DNA from: Metabacillus litoralis
GTDB taxonomy: Bacteria > Bacillota > Bacilli > Bacillales > Bacillaceae
DNA: 64,000 nucleotides
Reading direction: 5' to 3'
NCBI RefSeq assembly: GCF_020524045.1
Contig: NZ_JAIVKL010000008.1
Span: 62,001 to 126,000, forward strand
Below are positions 45,046 through 54,661 of the stretch, in pieces. The stretch's first letter is position 1, and every line of letters begins with the position of its first letter. The translations under genes and the position numbers were made by a program. The notes under the pieces were generated by a model that saw nothing but the letters and a program-made list of their open reading frames with translations, had not been told where the DNA came from and searched no databases.

Positions 45046-47859
45046 TCACCATGTACCTTGAAGCTTGAATAATCCAAGACATTCTCCTACTGTAAGATGT
45101 GCTAAAGGTGTAAATTTATCACTCATCAAATAATGGATGTTGTGATGTAGCAGTGATTCAACTTCTGGACGTTTTAAGTTTTGCAAAATAGTAAAGCTTG
45201 TGACAAACAAACTTCCTTCACCAATTTTTGCTTCAAAGCAGTAACTGAGATGTTTCCCACGGTTATGATTATCAATGACTTCAACAATAGGTTTTATTTG
45301 GGGAACGGTTTCTAAATTTATTGCCGTTGCTCCATCAACCAGATGATACCAGTTCCAATTCGATGTTCCATCATGGAGATATCCATCGAGTGAAGGGTGG
45401 TCATGAATGATCATGCCCATCGTTGTTCCAACTTGTGAAGGAAACCAAATGTAATTCCAGAAAATCGGTAAAAAGCGTGTTTTTACTTCATCATATTGAT
45501 TTCCTTCTTCAGCCATTAACCAAGCTTTTCCACCATCTAGTATATATTGAAGTAATTCAGTTGACATATGATCTGAAATGGCTAACTCTATACCTTTTAC
45601 TTTTTTATAGCTAAAATCCTGAAATCCAATTTTACCGTTATGCTTCATTCCGTAAATAGAAGATGTTAATGCAGAAACATCAGACCATATTTGGTTTGCT
45701 TGACTATGGAGAGTGGGTCTTACATATGTCCAGAACTCCCATTCATTTTTAATGACTTTGTTTAAAGTTTCAACATATACACTTAACAGTAACTCTTGAC
45801 TTTTATTAGGCTGTGTAGTTGCTTCAATTACTCCAATTGTTGTTACTTCCCCAGGTGTAGCACTAGAAATAGTGATCGTACCTGTTTGTTGAATATCACC
45901 ATGACGATCTTTTAACTCCCATATTAATTGATTATCTTCAAAGAAATACTTACTGAAGTTAGATAGATCAATGACGATACTTATTTTCTCGCCTGCAACA
46001 TGGGTACGCGACTTGCATCTCATTAATAAAACACATTCATCATTAAATGTGCGGAACTCGTCTGGAGTAATCGTGCCTTTATTGTCCCAAAAGACGTCCA
46101 GTACGCCGGTGGTTGCATGACCTTGACCAGGGAAGTCTCTAATATCTAACAATTGGATCCCAGACAGACCAGAAGTTCGTCTTGCTCTTTCAATGCTTTC
46201 TTTATAGGCTCTTGTTTGAAGTACACCTGATGCTTGGATAAATTCATCAACACGACCTAGAAGACGCTTCTTTTCTAATGTTTCCATTGTTGTTTTTAAC
46301 CAATGTGGATGTAAAATTCCTTGATATTTGTCTTTCTCTTGAGGTCGTATATACATAGTAAATTGTCCATGTTCATGTGCAAGCATTGGCTTTGCTTCTA
46401 ATTGTGTGACCATACTGTAATCTTCAAAGGTGTTAGGTGTTCCTGCATAATGATTCGTAACAGGCGGATGAGCGTTCAAAGTTGGGATATAAAAGTCACC
46501 TTCACGGTCATGTGCTGGAAGATGGCCAAATCCCGTATTATCTGTGTAAAGTCGAGTAGAATCTAAAGAACGGCATTTATTTACCATTTCATTTAAAGCT
46601 TCATGGCCTTCAGCGCTAATTAATTCGTTACCTAATGACAGTAAAACGAATGATGGATGTTCGTTTAATGAAGATATCACTCTTTCAATTTCTTGAGATA
46701 AAAATTCATGAACTTCTTTAATAGGTAATGTATCTCTTTTTGTATATAAATTTGACCAGTGAGGTAATTCTGTTTGAACAAAGATACCAGCTTCATCTGC
46801 AGCTTCCCAAAATGGCTTTGGTGGTGTCCAACCATGAAGTCTTACATGATTAAATCCATACTCCTTTACCGTTTTAAATTGTTTGAGATAATGGTTTTTA
46901 TCCCAAGAGGGGTAACCTGTTTGAGGAAAAATACAACAATCTACATAGCCTCTTAAAAATCTGGGAGTTTGATTAACAACAATATTCTTATCCACTGTTT
47001 TTATAGATCGTAAACCTAAGGACTGCACTTTATGATCAATAATCGTTTCTTGATGGATAATAGAAGCAGAGATTTGGTACAAGTATGGCTGATCTTCATC
47101 CCACAGTATTGCTTCATCCCACAGATCCAATGTGACAATTACTTTATGGGAGTTTGATAGTAGAGATTTTTCAGTATGTGTTACCCTGTTTCCATTCTTT
47201 GTGTAAACAGCGATAGATAAATAATCATTCTGTTTTAATAGAGTAGCATTTGTTAACTCTACATGAACATCAATCTTATTTTGATCAAGATCAGGATAAT
47301 AGGAAAGTGTTTGAATACTTACCAGAGGTGTTGCTTCTATATGTATTCCACCAGTGATACCACCCCAATTTGTCGCTGTATGGTATGAATGAATATGACT
47401 ATCATGAAGAGGGAGGATCATGGTGTTGTTTACATAAATCGTAATTCTGTTTGTACAACCAACATTTATGTAGTCAGTTACGTTATAAACATGAGAGCTT
47501 ACAAGACTATTACATTCATCAATACAATGGTTATTGATATACACTTTGGTTTTCCACCGTGCCCCTGAAATGACCAAGTTCAGAGATTTGTTCTTCATAT
47601 CATCTGAAATAAAAATATCTTTAAAATACCATGCAGTTCCTTCATACTCTCTTGATTTTTTCCATGTACCAATAGGGTGATGCTTTGAAGGCTGTCCAAA
47701 TCCTTGTTCCTCCCACGATCCAGGAACAGTAATCTTGTCACACAGTTTTTCTGGATCAAGGTTAGACGGTACATATTTTTCCTCTGGATCTAATAAAAAA
47801 GACCATTCACCATTTAACGATAGCTTTTTTCTATCATTCATTTTTAGAGAATCTAACAA
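45046..47859 (-). CDS. GH2 family glycoside hydrolase (beta-galactosidase/glucuronidase class)
   Basis: 937 residues, no signal peptide. Sugar-binding jelly roll (1-170; LNGEWSFLLDPEEKY, WYFKDIF), Ig-like domain, then the TIM barrel with acid/base E412 (LGNEL) and nucleophile E496 (AHEHGQF), and a C-terminal beta region of about 300 residues with a possible amidotransferase-like fold (DGGKAWLMAEEG). Exact glycoside not predictable. Divergent from an AraC regulator 117 bases upstream that probably controls it. With GH35 it completes a plant-glycan or galactoside degradation locus. RBS AGGAGGAGT on the minus strand. Confidence 0.88.
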   Translation of the reverse strand: MLDSLKMNDRKKLSLNGEWSFLLDPEEKYVPSNLDPEKLCDKITVPGSWEEQGFGQPSKHHPIGTWKKSREYEGTAWYFKDIFISDDMKNKSLNLVISGARWKTKVYINNHCIDECNSLVSSHVYNVTDYINVGCTNRITIYVNNTMILPLHDSHIHSYHTATNWGGITGGIHIEATPLVSIQTLSYYPDLDQNKIDVHVELTNATLLKQNDYLSIAVYTKNGNRVTHTEKSLLSNSHKVIVTLDLWDEAILWDEDQPYLYQISASIIHQETIIDHKVQSLGLRSIKTVDKNIVVNQTPRFLRGYVDCCIFPQTGYPSWDKNHYLKQFKTVKEYGFNHVRLHGWTPPKPFWEAADEAGIFVQTELPHWSNLYTKRDTLPIKEVHEFLSQEIERVISSLNEHPSFVLLSLGNELISAEGHEALNEMVNKCRSLDSTRLYTDNTGFGHLPAHDREGDFYIPTLNAHPPVTNHYAGTPNTFEDYSMVTQLEAKPMLAHEHGQFTMYIRPQEKDKYQGILHPHWLKTTMETLEKKRLLGRVDEFIQASGVLQTRAYKESIERARRTSGLSGIQLLDIRDFPGQGHATTGVLDVFWDNKGTITPDEFRTFNDECVLLMRCKSRTHVAGEKISIVIDLSNFSKYFFEDNQLIWELKDRHGDIQQTGTITISSATPGEVTTIGVIEATTQPNKSQELLLSVYVETLNKVIKNEWEFWTYVRPTLHSQANQIWSDVSALTSSIYGMKHNGKIGFQDFSYKKVKGIELAISDHMSTELLQYILDGGKAWLMAEEGNQYDEVKTRFLPIFWNYIWFPSQVGTTMGMIIHDHPSLDGYLHDGTSNWNWYHLVDGATAINLETVPQIKPIVEVIDNHNRGKHLSYCFEAKIGEGSLFVTSFTILQNLKRPEVESLLHHNIHYLMSDKFTPLAHLTVGECLGLFKLQGTW

Positions 47860-47976
47860 AGACGACTCCTCCTGACATGATTATTTTCCTTATAACATAG
47901 ACGAATAACGAAAGAAAAAGATAAAATAGAATTACTTTTATAATAAAATTTTTCATTTTAGAAGGGAATGTAGGAT

Positions 47977-48825
47977 TTGGCTATTAATCTGAACAATTAT
48001 GTCATAAATACTCCTTCACCACCTCCTGGAATTCTTGTTTCTGATACCTACAAAAATGATGACAAGTACCATATTTATCGCTCAAAAGGGACGAAAGATT
48101 GGTTAATGATTTATACAGCTTCAGGTGAAGGTGCCGTTAGAGTAGGGGGGAAACAGTTCTTTCATACAGCTGGAACACTTACAATTCTACCACCTGGGGT
48201 AACACATGATTATTACACAATTGAAGGTCATATATGGGAGATGCAATGGTGTCATTTTATTCCTAGACCATCATGGATTGAATGGCTGCCAAAAATATCT
48301 AAAAATACAATGATTTTTCATACAGAAATAAAGCTGAAAAGTGAGAGGATAGCCATTTATGAATCATTTCGAAAAGTAATTCAATATAATTTACATTCAG
48401 AAAATCTCTTTCATTATGAATTAGCCATAAATGCATTGGAAGAAACGATATTACTTCTAGCCAATTATCTTCACCAGCAAAACAGCTCAACGGTATTATT
48501 AGATTCACGAATAAAAGAAGCAGTTGATTATGTAACAGAAAACTACAATCAGCAAATTCAAGTAAAAGAGCTTGCCAAACATGTTTCCCTTTCTCCATCA
48601 AGACTTTCGCATTTATATAAAGAACAAGTAGGGGAATCAATTATTGAAACGGTTAAAAAAATACGATTAAAGCAAGCTGAACGCTTATTACTACATACAA
48701 CAAGAACAATTAATGAAATATCACATGAAGTTGGGTATCAGACCCCAGATTATTTTACGAGAATATTCACCGACTACTTTGGAGAAAGTCCTTCAGCTTA
48801 TCGGAAGAAAAGGCGGGTGGGTTAG
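47977..48825 (+). CDS. AraC-family regulator of the GH2 gene
   Basis: 282 residues. Cupin-like sensor (GEGAVRVGGKQFFHTAGTL, LPPGVTHDYYTIEG) and AraC DNA-binding region (VKELAKHVSLSPSRLSHLY; TINEISHEVGYQTPDYFTRIF). TTG 47977 follows GAAGGGA with 9-base spacing. Related in layout to the regulator at 28255-29142. Divergent arrangement suggests local control of GH2. Confidence 0.88.
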   Translation: MAINLNNYVINTPSPPPGILVSDTYKNDDKYHIYRSKGTKDWLMIYTASGEGAVRVGGKQFFHTAGTLTILPPGVTHDYYTIEGHIWEMQWCHFIPRPSWIEWLPKISKNTMIFHTEIKLKSERIAIYESFRKVIQYNLHSENLFHYELAINALEETILLLANYLHQQNSSTVLLDSRIKEAVDYVTENYNQQIQVKELAKHVSLSPSRLSHLYKEQVGESIIETVKKIRLKQAERLLLHTTRTINEISHEVGYQTPDYFTRIFTDYFGESPSAYRKKRRVG

Positions 48826-48854
48826 GCAAGTCTAAAAAAGACTACTATAAATAA

Positions 48855-48883
48855 GAACATACATTCTACTCTTGTGCTATACT
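48855..48883 (+). promoter_or_regulatory. TA6 toxin promoter
   Basis: GAACATACATTC (48855-48866) and extended -10 TGC-TATACT (TATACT 48878-48883), one base weaker than TA4/TA5. Confidence 0.55.
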
Positions 48884-48952
48884 AGTGATGCAATAGTTAG
48901 GAAACTCAAGGGTGGTCAGTGTTACCCCGTTTCGAATAGGGTGATGCTTATA

Positions 48953-49036
48953 ATGACAGTATTTCAAACGTTAATGCTTATGATCGCATTTGCAAGTTTG
49001 GTGTTGTCAATCATATCTTTTAGAGACAAAAAATAA
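48953..49036 (+). CDS. TA6: BsrE-like type I toxin, 27 aa
   Basis: 27 residues, MTVFQTLMLMIAFASLVLSI then ISFRDKK. The first of the two start ATGs has become ATA, so initiation moves to ATG 48953; the ribosome binding site is reduced to AATAGGGTG. Leader arm AGTGTTACCCC is kept. Both changes should lower toxin translation. It lies between the sugar locus and the helicase island, away from mcrBC. Confidence 0.8.
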   Translation: MTVFQTLMLMIAFASLVLSIISFRDKK

Positions 49037-49170
49037 CCCACCCTTGAGCTTTGACCGCGATGGGTGAGTTATGTTACAAATATCGCTGATCCCCTTGACG
49101 GGAACCTAGCTATTGTGTGACTGTTTGGTGTTCCAGCACCGAACAGTCTTTTTTAGTTTATGCTTTGTCT
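49028..49170 (-). ncRNA. TA6 antisense antitoxin RNA
   Basis: Promoter TTTTCA (49200-49205)-17-TATAAT (49177-49182), terminator stem AATAACCCACCC with T-run on the minus strand (right arm GGGTGAGTTAT). Confidence 0.72.
49119..49154 (+). terminator. TA6 toxin mRNA terminator
   Basis: GACTGTTTGGTG / CACCGAACAGTC, T6. Confidence 0.85.
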
Positions 49171-49205
49171 ATTTTAATTATAACTTAAGATGCAATGGTT
49201 GAAAA

Positions 49206-49627
49206 GCGATGAACATCAATGTGAACACGATATAATTTTAAGAAAAAGTTTTAGGATCAGAATATATAGTAAAATCCTTTTGTGAAAAAATCCATTTAAT
49301 ATTGGGGTTTTATAGTAAAATATGCTTATTATGATGTTTTAAACAATCAATAATCCAGGTGGCTGGTTATATAGATATAAAGATTTAATAGAAAGTAAAC
49401 AACATGTTTATACGATTAGTCAGATGAAATAAATGATAAAGTTTGATAGTCATGATAGGTATTGAAAATATATAATGATCATTAACAATGAAAGCTCTTT
49501 AATGTGTAATGATTGTTATAAAAGAAAAAGAATGAAGTTTAAAGTTTACTAGACGGGTAAAGAATATACATAATAACTAATGAGCTAAGCTAAATACATA
49601 TAATGAGCAACTAGTTAGGAGTTAAAC
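49206..49627. other. Intergenic, no gene seen
   Basis: About 420 AT-rich bases upstream of the PLD-helicase gene. No supported frame. Promoter not clear. Confidence 0.4.
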
Positions 49628-52438
49628 ATGGATACAGATAAGAAATTAATCACGAATTCCGCTAACGGTAATTTATTGATAGAGCTGACTAAATCTATTA
49701 AAGAGTGCGAGCGATTCTATTTTAGTGTAGCTTTTATCAATTATAGTGGCTTACAGCTATTGCTAGATTCCTTAAAAGAAGCAGGCGAAAAAGGAGTAAA
49801 AGGGAAAATCCTTACTTCCACGTATTTAAATTTTACTGATGCAAAGGCATTGGAAAAAATTAAAGAGTTTTCGCATATCAATTTAAAGGTGTTTGTAACA
49901 GATAAAGAAATTGGTTTTCACACTAAGGTATATATTTTTGAATACCATGATAGCTACAAAGTAATCATTGGGTCATCGAATATTACCCAAAGTGCTTTGA
50001 AAAGCAATATAGAGTGGAATTTGGAGATCATTTCTAAAGAACAAGGTGGTTTTATCCAAAACATCTTAAAAGAGTACAAACATCTTTGGGATAGTAGTGA
50101 AATAGCTGATTATGACTTTATTACTCGCTATAGAGAATTTCTACTTACTATTAAAAGTCAGCAAACAAGGCAGCAATTAATCTATGAAAATGCACCATAT
50201 ATTGTTCCAAATCGAATGCAAAGAAGTGCGATGGAGAATTTAGAGAGATTACGCAACTATGGTGAAAGTAAAGCACTTGTTGTCTCGGCAACTGGAACAG
50301 GTAAAACATTTATGTCAGCATTTGATGTGAAAAGCTTTGAACCCAAAAGACTATTATTTATTGTACATAGAGAAGAAATCCTTAAAAAAGCAAAAGAAAC
50401 GTTTGAAACACTTATTACAAATCGCGGTATTTCATTTGGTTTACTTACTGGCAATCACAAAGAAGCAGATGCAGATTATGTTTTTTCCACAATCCAAACG
50501 ATGTCTCGCTTATATGAAGAATTTGATCGTAAAGAATTTGATTATATTATTTTCGATGAAGCTCATCATGCTACAAGTCCTACCTATCAGAATGTTATGG
50601 AATATTTCCAGCCGAAATTCACGTTAGGAATGACGGCCACACCTGAACGAAGTGATTCTTACAATGTGTTCGATTTGTTTGACAATAATGTTGCATTAGA
50701 AGTGCGACTTCATGATGCGTTAGAAGATGATCTCGTCATACCTTTTCATTATTTTGGCATAACAGATGTTGAAGGAATCGATTTAAGTGATGTATCAATT
50801 GATGATGTTGCTGAAGTAACAAAAAGGTTAAAAGTAAATGAACGTGTTGACTTTATTATTGAAAAAATGAATTTTTATAGTCATGACGGTGAAAAGAGAA
50901 AATGCTTAGGGTTTTGTGCTAGTATCAATCACGCACAATATATGGCTGATGAATTTAACAAAAGAGGATATAAAAGCATTTGTCTTCATGGAGGAAATTC
51001 AGTTGAAGAGCGTAGCAAATATATCGATCGTTTAGAAGATGATTACGATGAGCTAGAATGTATTTTTACAGTGGATATTTTCAATGAAGGTGTAGATATT
51101 CCTTCTGTAAATTCCGTTCTCATGCTTCGACCAACAAATTCACCGATTATATTTATCCAGCAGCTAGGAAGAGGCTTGCGAAAGCATGATAGTAAAAGCT
51201 TCTTAACCGTTTTAGACTTTATTGGAAATCATAGCAAAGTGTTTCTTATTGCAATTGCACTAAATGGAAGTCGTTACTATGATAAAGAAAGCCTTAAAGT
51301 GGCGATTGCGACTGATTTTGCCAATATACCTGGTGCAACACATATTCAAATGGACAAAATAGCCCAGGAGCGAATATTAGAGCAAATTGATCAAGAAAAC
51401 TTTAATTCAATGAAATATTTAAAAGAAGAATATTTTGAATTTAAAAAGCTCAATCAAGGTCGTATTCCACTATATTTATTAGATTATTTAAAATTTGACG
51501 GTGCACCGGATCCGATTAAGTTTATTGAAAAAGAGAAATCTTATCTTTCATTCGTCGCAAAGGTAGAAAAAGACAATCATCTCAAGTCAATATTAATGGA
51601 TGAAATCTTTGAAAATATTTTAAAGCAGTTATCAAGCCATCTACCATTAAAAAGAGTGTACGATTTTATTATTATTAAATACTTACTAGAACATGAAGAA
51701 TTAACGATTGCTGCTGCAAAAACTGAAATTCTGAAATTAATCAAAGATGTTGATGATGACAGTATTCATCACTCTTTTGAATATTTAGATCAGCAATACT
51801 ATGACACAACACAACTAAAAATAAAAGAGAAGCTAGTAAATTATCGTGATGAAAAATTAATCAAATCAGCAGCTTTTATTACAGTGTTAGAAAATACAGA
51901 GTTCAAAAAGTATATTGAAGATGTACTTAATTATGGAATTTACCGTTATGAAAAAGAATATAAACACGAATATTACGGTGTTCCACACTTCAAGCTTTAT
52001 GAACAATACCAAATGATTGATGCGGCAATATTATCAAATTACCGCAAAACTCATACATCATTCAGAGGATCTGGAATTGTCGCAAATGATAACGATTATT
52101 TCCTATTTATAGATCTTCATAAAGAAGAAGACATCAAAGAAAGCATAAATTATCAAGATAAATTCCTAGATCAAAACTACTTTCAGTGGCAAACACAAAA
52201 CAACACAAGCCAAACATCTGAAAGAGGAAAAAACATAATCTTTAACAAAGAACGCGGAGTACATTTACATCTATTTGTAAGGAAATACAAAGAAATTGAT
52301 GGCAAAACAGAACCTTATATTTATATTGGAAAAGGTGATTCAGTTGAATATGAAGGAGAAAGACCAATTACAGTAAAATTGCGTCTAGAACATGAAATAC
52401 CAGGTAATCTTTATACTGAATTCACGAAAAAAGTATAG
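49628..52438 (+). CDS. SF2 helicase with N-terminal PLD domain and C-terminal DUF3427
   Basis: 936 residues. Phospholipase D-like nuclease domain at 1-170 (FHTKVYIFE, then GSSNITQSALKSNIEWN), DEAD/DEAH motor at about 195-560 (Walker A SATGTGKT, DEAH in IIFDEAHHA, TATPER, ITFTVDIFNEGVDIP-type motif V, motif VI QQLGRGLR) and a DUF3427 C-terminal region. HKD motif is only half-conserved, as usual in these single-PLD proteins. Family members are likely DNA translocases with nuclease activity and often lie beside nucleotide hydrolases in defence or repair islands. GTTAGGAG gives the ribosome binding site. Converges on the NUDIX gene; shares a terminator. Confidence 0.88.
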   Translation: MDTDKKLITNSANGNLLIELTKSIKECERFYFSVAFINYSGLQLLLDSLKEAGEKGVKGKILTSTYLNFTDAKALEKIKEFSHINLKVFVTDKEIGFHTKVYIFEYHDSYKVIIGSSNITQSALKSNIEWNLEIISKEQGGFIQNILKEYKHLWDSSEIADYDFITRYREFLLTIKSQQTRQQLIYENAPYIVPNRMQRSAMENLERLRNYGESKALVVSATGTGKTFMSAFDVKSFEPKRLLFIVHREEILKKAKETFETLITNRGISFGLLTGNHKEADADYVFSTIQTMSRLYEEFDRKEFDYIIFDEAHHATSPTYQNVMEYFQPKFTLGMTATPERSDSYNVFDLFDNNVALEVRLHDALEDDLVIPFHYFGITDVEGIDLSDVSIDDVAEVTKRLKVNERVDFIIEKMNFYSHDGEKRKCLGFCASINHAQYMADEFNKRGYKSICLHGGNSVEERSKYIDRLEDDYDELECIFTVDIFNEGVDIPSVNSVLMLRPTNSPIIFIQQLGRGLRKHDSKSFLTVLDFIGNHSKVFLIAIALNGSRYYDKESLKVAIATDFANIPGATHIQMDKIAQERILEQIDQENFNSMKYLKEEYFEFKKLNQGRIPLYLLDYLKFDGAPDPIKFIEKEKSYLSFVAKVEKDNHLKSILMDEIFENILKQLSSHLPLKRVYDFIIIKYLLEHEELTIAAAKTEILKLIKDVDDDSIHHSFEYLDQQYYDTTQLKIKEKLVNYRDEKLIKSAAFITVLENTEFKKYIEDVLNYGIYRYEKEYKHEYYGVPHFKLYEQYQMIDAAILSNYRKTHTSFRGSGIVANDNDYFLFIDLHKEEDIKESINYQDKFLDQNYFQWQTQNNTSQTSERGKNIIFNKERGVHLHLFVRKYKEIDGKTEPYIYIGKGDSVEYEGERPITVKLRLEHEIPGNLYTEFTKKV

Positions 52439-52447
52439 AAAAAGAAA

Positions 52448-52476
52448 AAGTCCCCAAAGTGATAATGGGGACTTCT
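52448..52476. terminator. Bidirectional terminator
   Basis: AAGTCCCCA / TGGGGACTT with T/A runs both sides, between the convergent helicase and NUDIX genes. Confidence 0.8.
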
Positions 52477-52479
52477 TCA

Positions 52480-52872
52480 TTATTCACATATAAGCTGCTC
52501 AACAGCTGGAATGTCAGCTGGAGCCCATTTTAGAGAGTCTAGATTTTCTCTTTTTAACCAAATTAATGTGGAATGCTCACTAGGAGTTGGATTACCTTGG
52601 GCAACTTTACACTTGATCGCGATTAAATTAATGATAAAAGAATCGTACTCATGTGTATGATCATTAAATAGATCCATTGTTTCAATTGTACAATCTAGCT
52701 CTTCCTTGATTTCTCTAACCAGCGCAGAATAAATATCTTCATTCTTCTCTACTTTACCACCAGGAAACTCCCACATATTAGGTATAGCCATTTCCGGTGA
52801 TCGTAAAGCACAAAGAATCTCATTTTGTTCATTTTCAATAATAGCTGCAACCACTTTTACTGTTTTTTTCAT
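52480..52872 (-). CDS. NUDIX hydrolase, MutT-like 8-oxo-dGTP diphosphatase
   Basis: 130 residues. NUDIX box at about 38-60: GGKVEKNEDIYSALVREIKE, with the Glu residues (REIKEEL) for metal binding; N-terminal VVAAIIENEQNEILCALR and WEFPGGK are typical of MutT. Removes damaged nucleotides from the pool. Located tail to tail with the PLD-helicase-DUF3427 gene, a pairing seen in other genomes; whether they act together is unknown. GGGGGATATT on the minus strand serves ATG 52872. Confidence 0.88.
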   Translation of the reverse strand: MKKTVKVVAAIIENEQNEILCALRSPEMAIPNMWEFPGGKVEKNEDIYSALVREIKEELDCTIETMDLFNDHTHEYDSFIINLIAIKCKVAQGNPTPSEHSTLIWLKRENLDSLKWAPADIPAVEQLICE

Positions 52873-53417
52873 AATATCCCCCGAAATAAAATTGATCTTT
52901 AAATATCATATCATTTTTTATTTTTATTAAAAAGGAATTATGGTAGTGATTATTTATCTGTAAGTAAATGGAGGGAAATAACAGTTATTGTCGAAATAGT
53001 CATAGATAAATATTTATTCCACAGATAGGAATGGATATTATACCATTATACAATAAGCTTGTTTTAGTTGAAATCCAGGAAATTATAGGGAATAAAGTTG
53101 AAAGTTATAGAACTAGAATACTAGCAGATGAAGAGATACTCGAATTTTCAAAAAAAAGCATACGATTAGATTGGTTATACTTTAGTATTTGAAGAATCAG
53201 TGGATGTACAATAAATAATTAAATGAAGAATTAATATTTCTCCATCATATAAAGAGGTTTGTATTCCTTGATAGATAGAAAGTCAATGAAGGTATTTATG
53301 TCCTAACAGGAAAAGATACTGTTCGACTTGATATTTTTTATTAAAAAACATAAGAAAATGAAGTGTCAAATAAACACTGAAATGATAAAAGTGAGATGAG
53401 GGTTTAAGGTGGTTACA
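52873..53417. other. Decayed region upstream of the HIT operon
   Basis: Contains a MazG-like gene fragment (53031-53192) and further short frame pieces up to 53350 without starts. The last 60 bases should carry the operon promoter. Confidence 0.5.
53031..53192 (+). pseudogene. Truncated duplicate of the MazG-like gene
   Basis: ATG 53031 starts PLYNKLVLVEIQEIIGNKVE then SYRTRILADEEILE, clearly related to MPVYNKLVRDKIPFIIEKTG/SYKTTILGNDEYIK of the intact gene at 54335. Catalytic Glu/Asp helices are gone; stop at 53192. Confidence 0.7.
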
Positions 53418-54317
53418 ATGAATGAAAATTCTATTAAAATCCCAAAACAATTAAGAGGACGAGATTTACATACAAATATAATTCCTACAGTGTGTAACCT
53501 AAAAAACATGTTGAATAAACTCAAAATAGTTAACGGTGATTATAAAAAATTAAAACAATGGGAAAAAAGAAGTTATCAAGCATATTTAATTGATGAAATA
53601 AATGAGCAAATTCTAAATTCAGCAATAGAAGAAAATATTGAAATTATTAGAAATCACATCTTGAAAAACAACCCTTACAAGTTAGGTGCTAGTTGTATTG
53701 ATATTTACTTAGTTGCTTATGTAGCTGAAACATATGGAACAGGAAAAGACACCTTTTTTAAATATATATTTGAAAGTGGAATTTCGGATAAAAAAAACTC
53801 AGCTCAAGCAATTTGGCAAGTTGGAAAAGGCGATGGAATTTTTCTAAGGATATTGAATGAAGATGGGTCTGTACGTGATTGGAATTTCTTTATTAACTGG
53901 ATAAAGGGAGAAGCTACAAGTATTCAACAACTTCAGGATAACATCGATAAAGAAGAATCTTGTCCATTTTGTACAATCACCGATCCTATTCTCCAAAATG
54001 AATTAGCCATCGGTTTTTTTGACAAATACCCAGTTAATAAAGGTCACCTGCTAATCATTCCTAGGAGACATGTAGATCAATACTTTGATTTAAAAATAGA
54101 AGAAAGACAAGCGATAGATGACTTACTTTTTCAAGGAAAATCATTAGTAGATGAAGAATACTCTCCAGCTGGATACAACATCGGAATAAATAATGGTGAA
54201 GTAGCAGGACAAACAATTTTTCATGTTCATGTGCACCTTATTCCAAGATATAAAGGAGATATGGAAGAGCCTCGAGGTGGTGTACGAGGAGTTATTCCTG
54301 AAAAAAGAATGTATTAA
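53418..54317 (+). CDS. HIT-domain protein with unrecognised N-terminal domain
   Basis: 299 residues. Residues about 185-299 are a HIT nucleotide hydrolase/transferase domain: CPFCTI zinc knuckle half, NKGHLLIIPRRHVDQYFDL, and the histidine triad H269-V-H271-V-H273. The first 180 residues are mostly helical and match no family I know (TVCNLKNMLNKLKIVNGDYK, KWEKRSYQAYLIDEI). HIT enzymes act on nucleotide conjugates (dinucleoside polyphosphates, AMP adducts). First gene of a four-gene operon with a MazG-like enzyme, helicase and nuclease. ATG 53418 follows AAGGTGG; GTG 53409 is an alternative start. Confidence 0.8.
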   Translation: MNENSIKIPKQLRGRDLHTNIIPTVCNLKNMLNKLKIVNGDYKKLKQWEKRSYQAYLIDEINEQILNSAIEENIEIIRNHILKNNPYKLGASCIDIYLVAYVAETYGTGKDTFFKYIFESGISDKKNSAQAIWQVGKGDGIFLRILNEDGSVRDWNFFINWIKGEATSIQQLQDNIDKEESCPFCTITDPILQNELAIGFFDKYPVNKGHLLIIPRRHVDQYFDLKIEERQAIDDLLFQGKSLVDEEYSPAGYNIGINNGEVAGQTIFHVHVHLIPRYKGDMEEPRGGVRGVIPEKRMY

Positions 54318-54334
54318 CTAAAAGGAGAAAAATA

Positions 54335-54661
54335 ATGCCAGTATACAACAAGCTTGTACGAGATAAAATTCCATTTATCATTGAAAAGACTGGGAAATCA
54401 TATAAAACTACTATATTAGGAAATGATGAATACATAAAGAAACTGCAAGAGAAAGGATTTGAAGAGTTACAGGAATATGTAGATGCAACGAATACTGCTA
54501 ACTCTCTAGAGGAATTAGCTGATGTATTAGAGATCATACATGCATTAGCAGAATATCACGGTTCTTCTATAGAAGAAATTGAGAAAATCAGAGCTGAAAA
54601 AGCAGATGTACGAGGTGGATTTAAAGAGAAAATATATTTAATTGAGGTTGACGATGAGTAA
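54335..54661 (+). CDS. MazG-like nucleotide pyrophosphohydrolase
   Basis: 108 residues, PVYNKLVRDKIP start and the metal-binding pattern EELQEYVDA...EELADVLEIIHAL of the all-alpha NTP pyrophosphatase superfamily (phosphoribosyl-ATP pyrophosphohydrolase-like). Expected to hydrolyse NTP or dNTP to NMP and PPi. AAAGGAG before ATG 54335, 17 bases behind the HIT gene; its stop overlaps the helicase ATG by 8 bases (54654-54661), so all are co-translated. Confidence 0.87.
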   Translation: MPVYNKLVRDKIPFIIEKTGKSYKTTILGNDEYIKKLQEKGFEELQEYVDATNTANSLEELADVLEIIHALAEYHGSSIEEIEKIRAEKADVRGGFKEKIYLIEVDDE

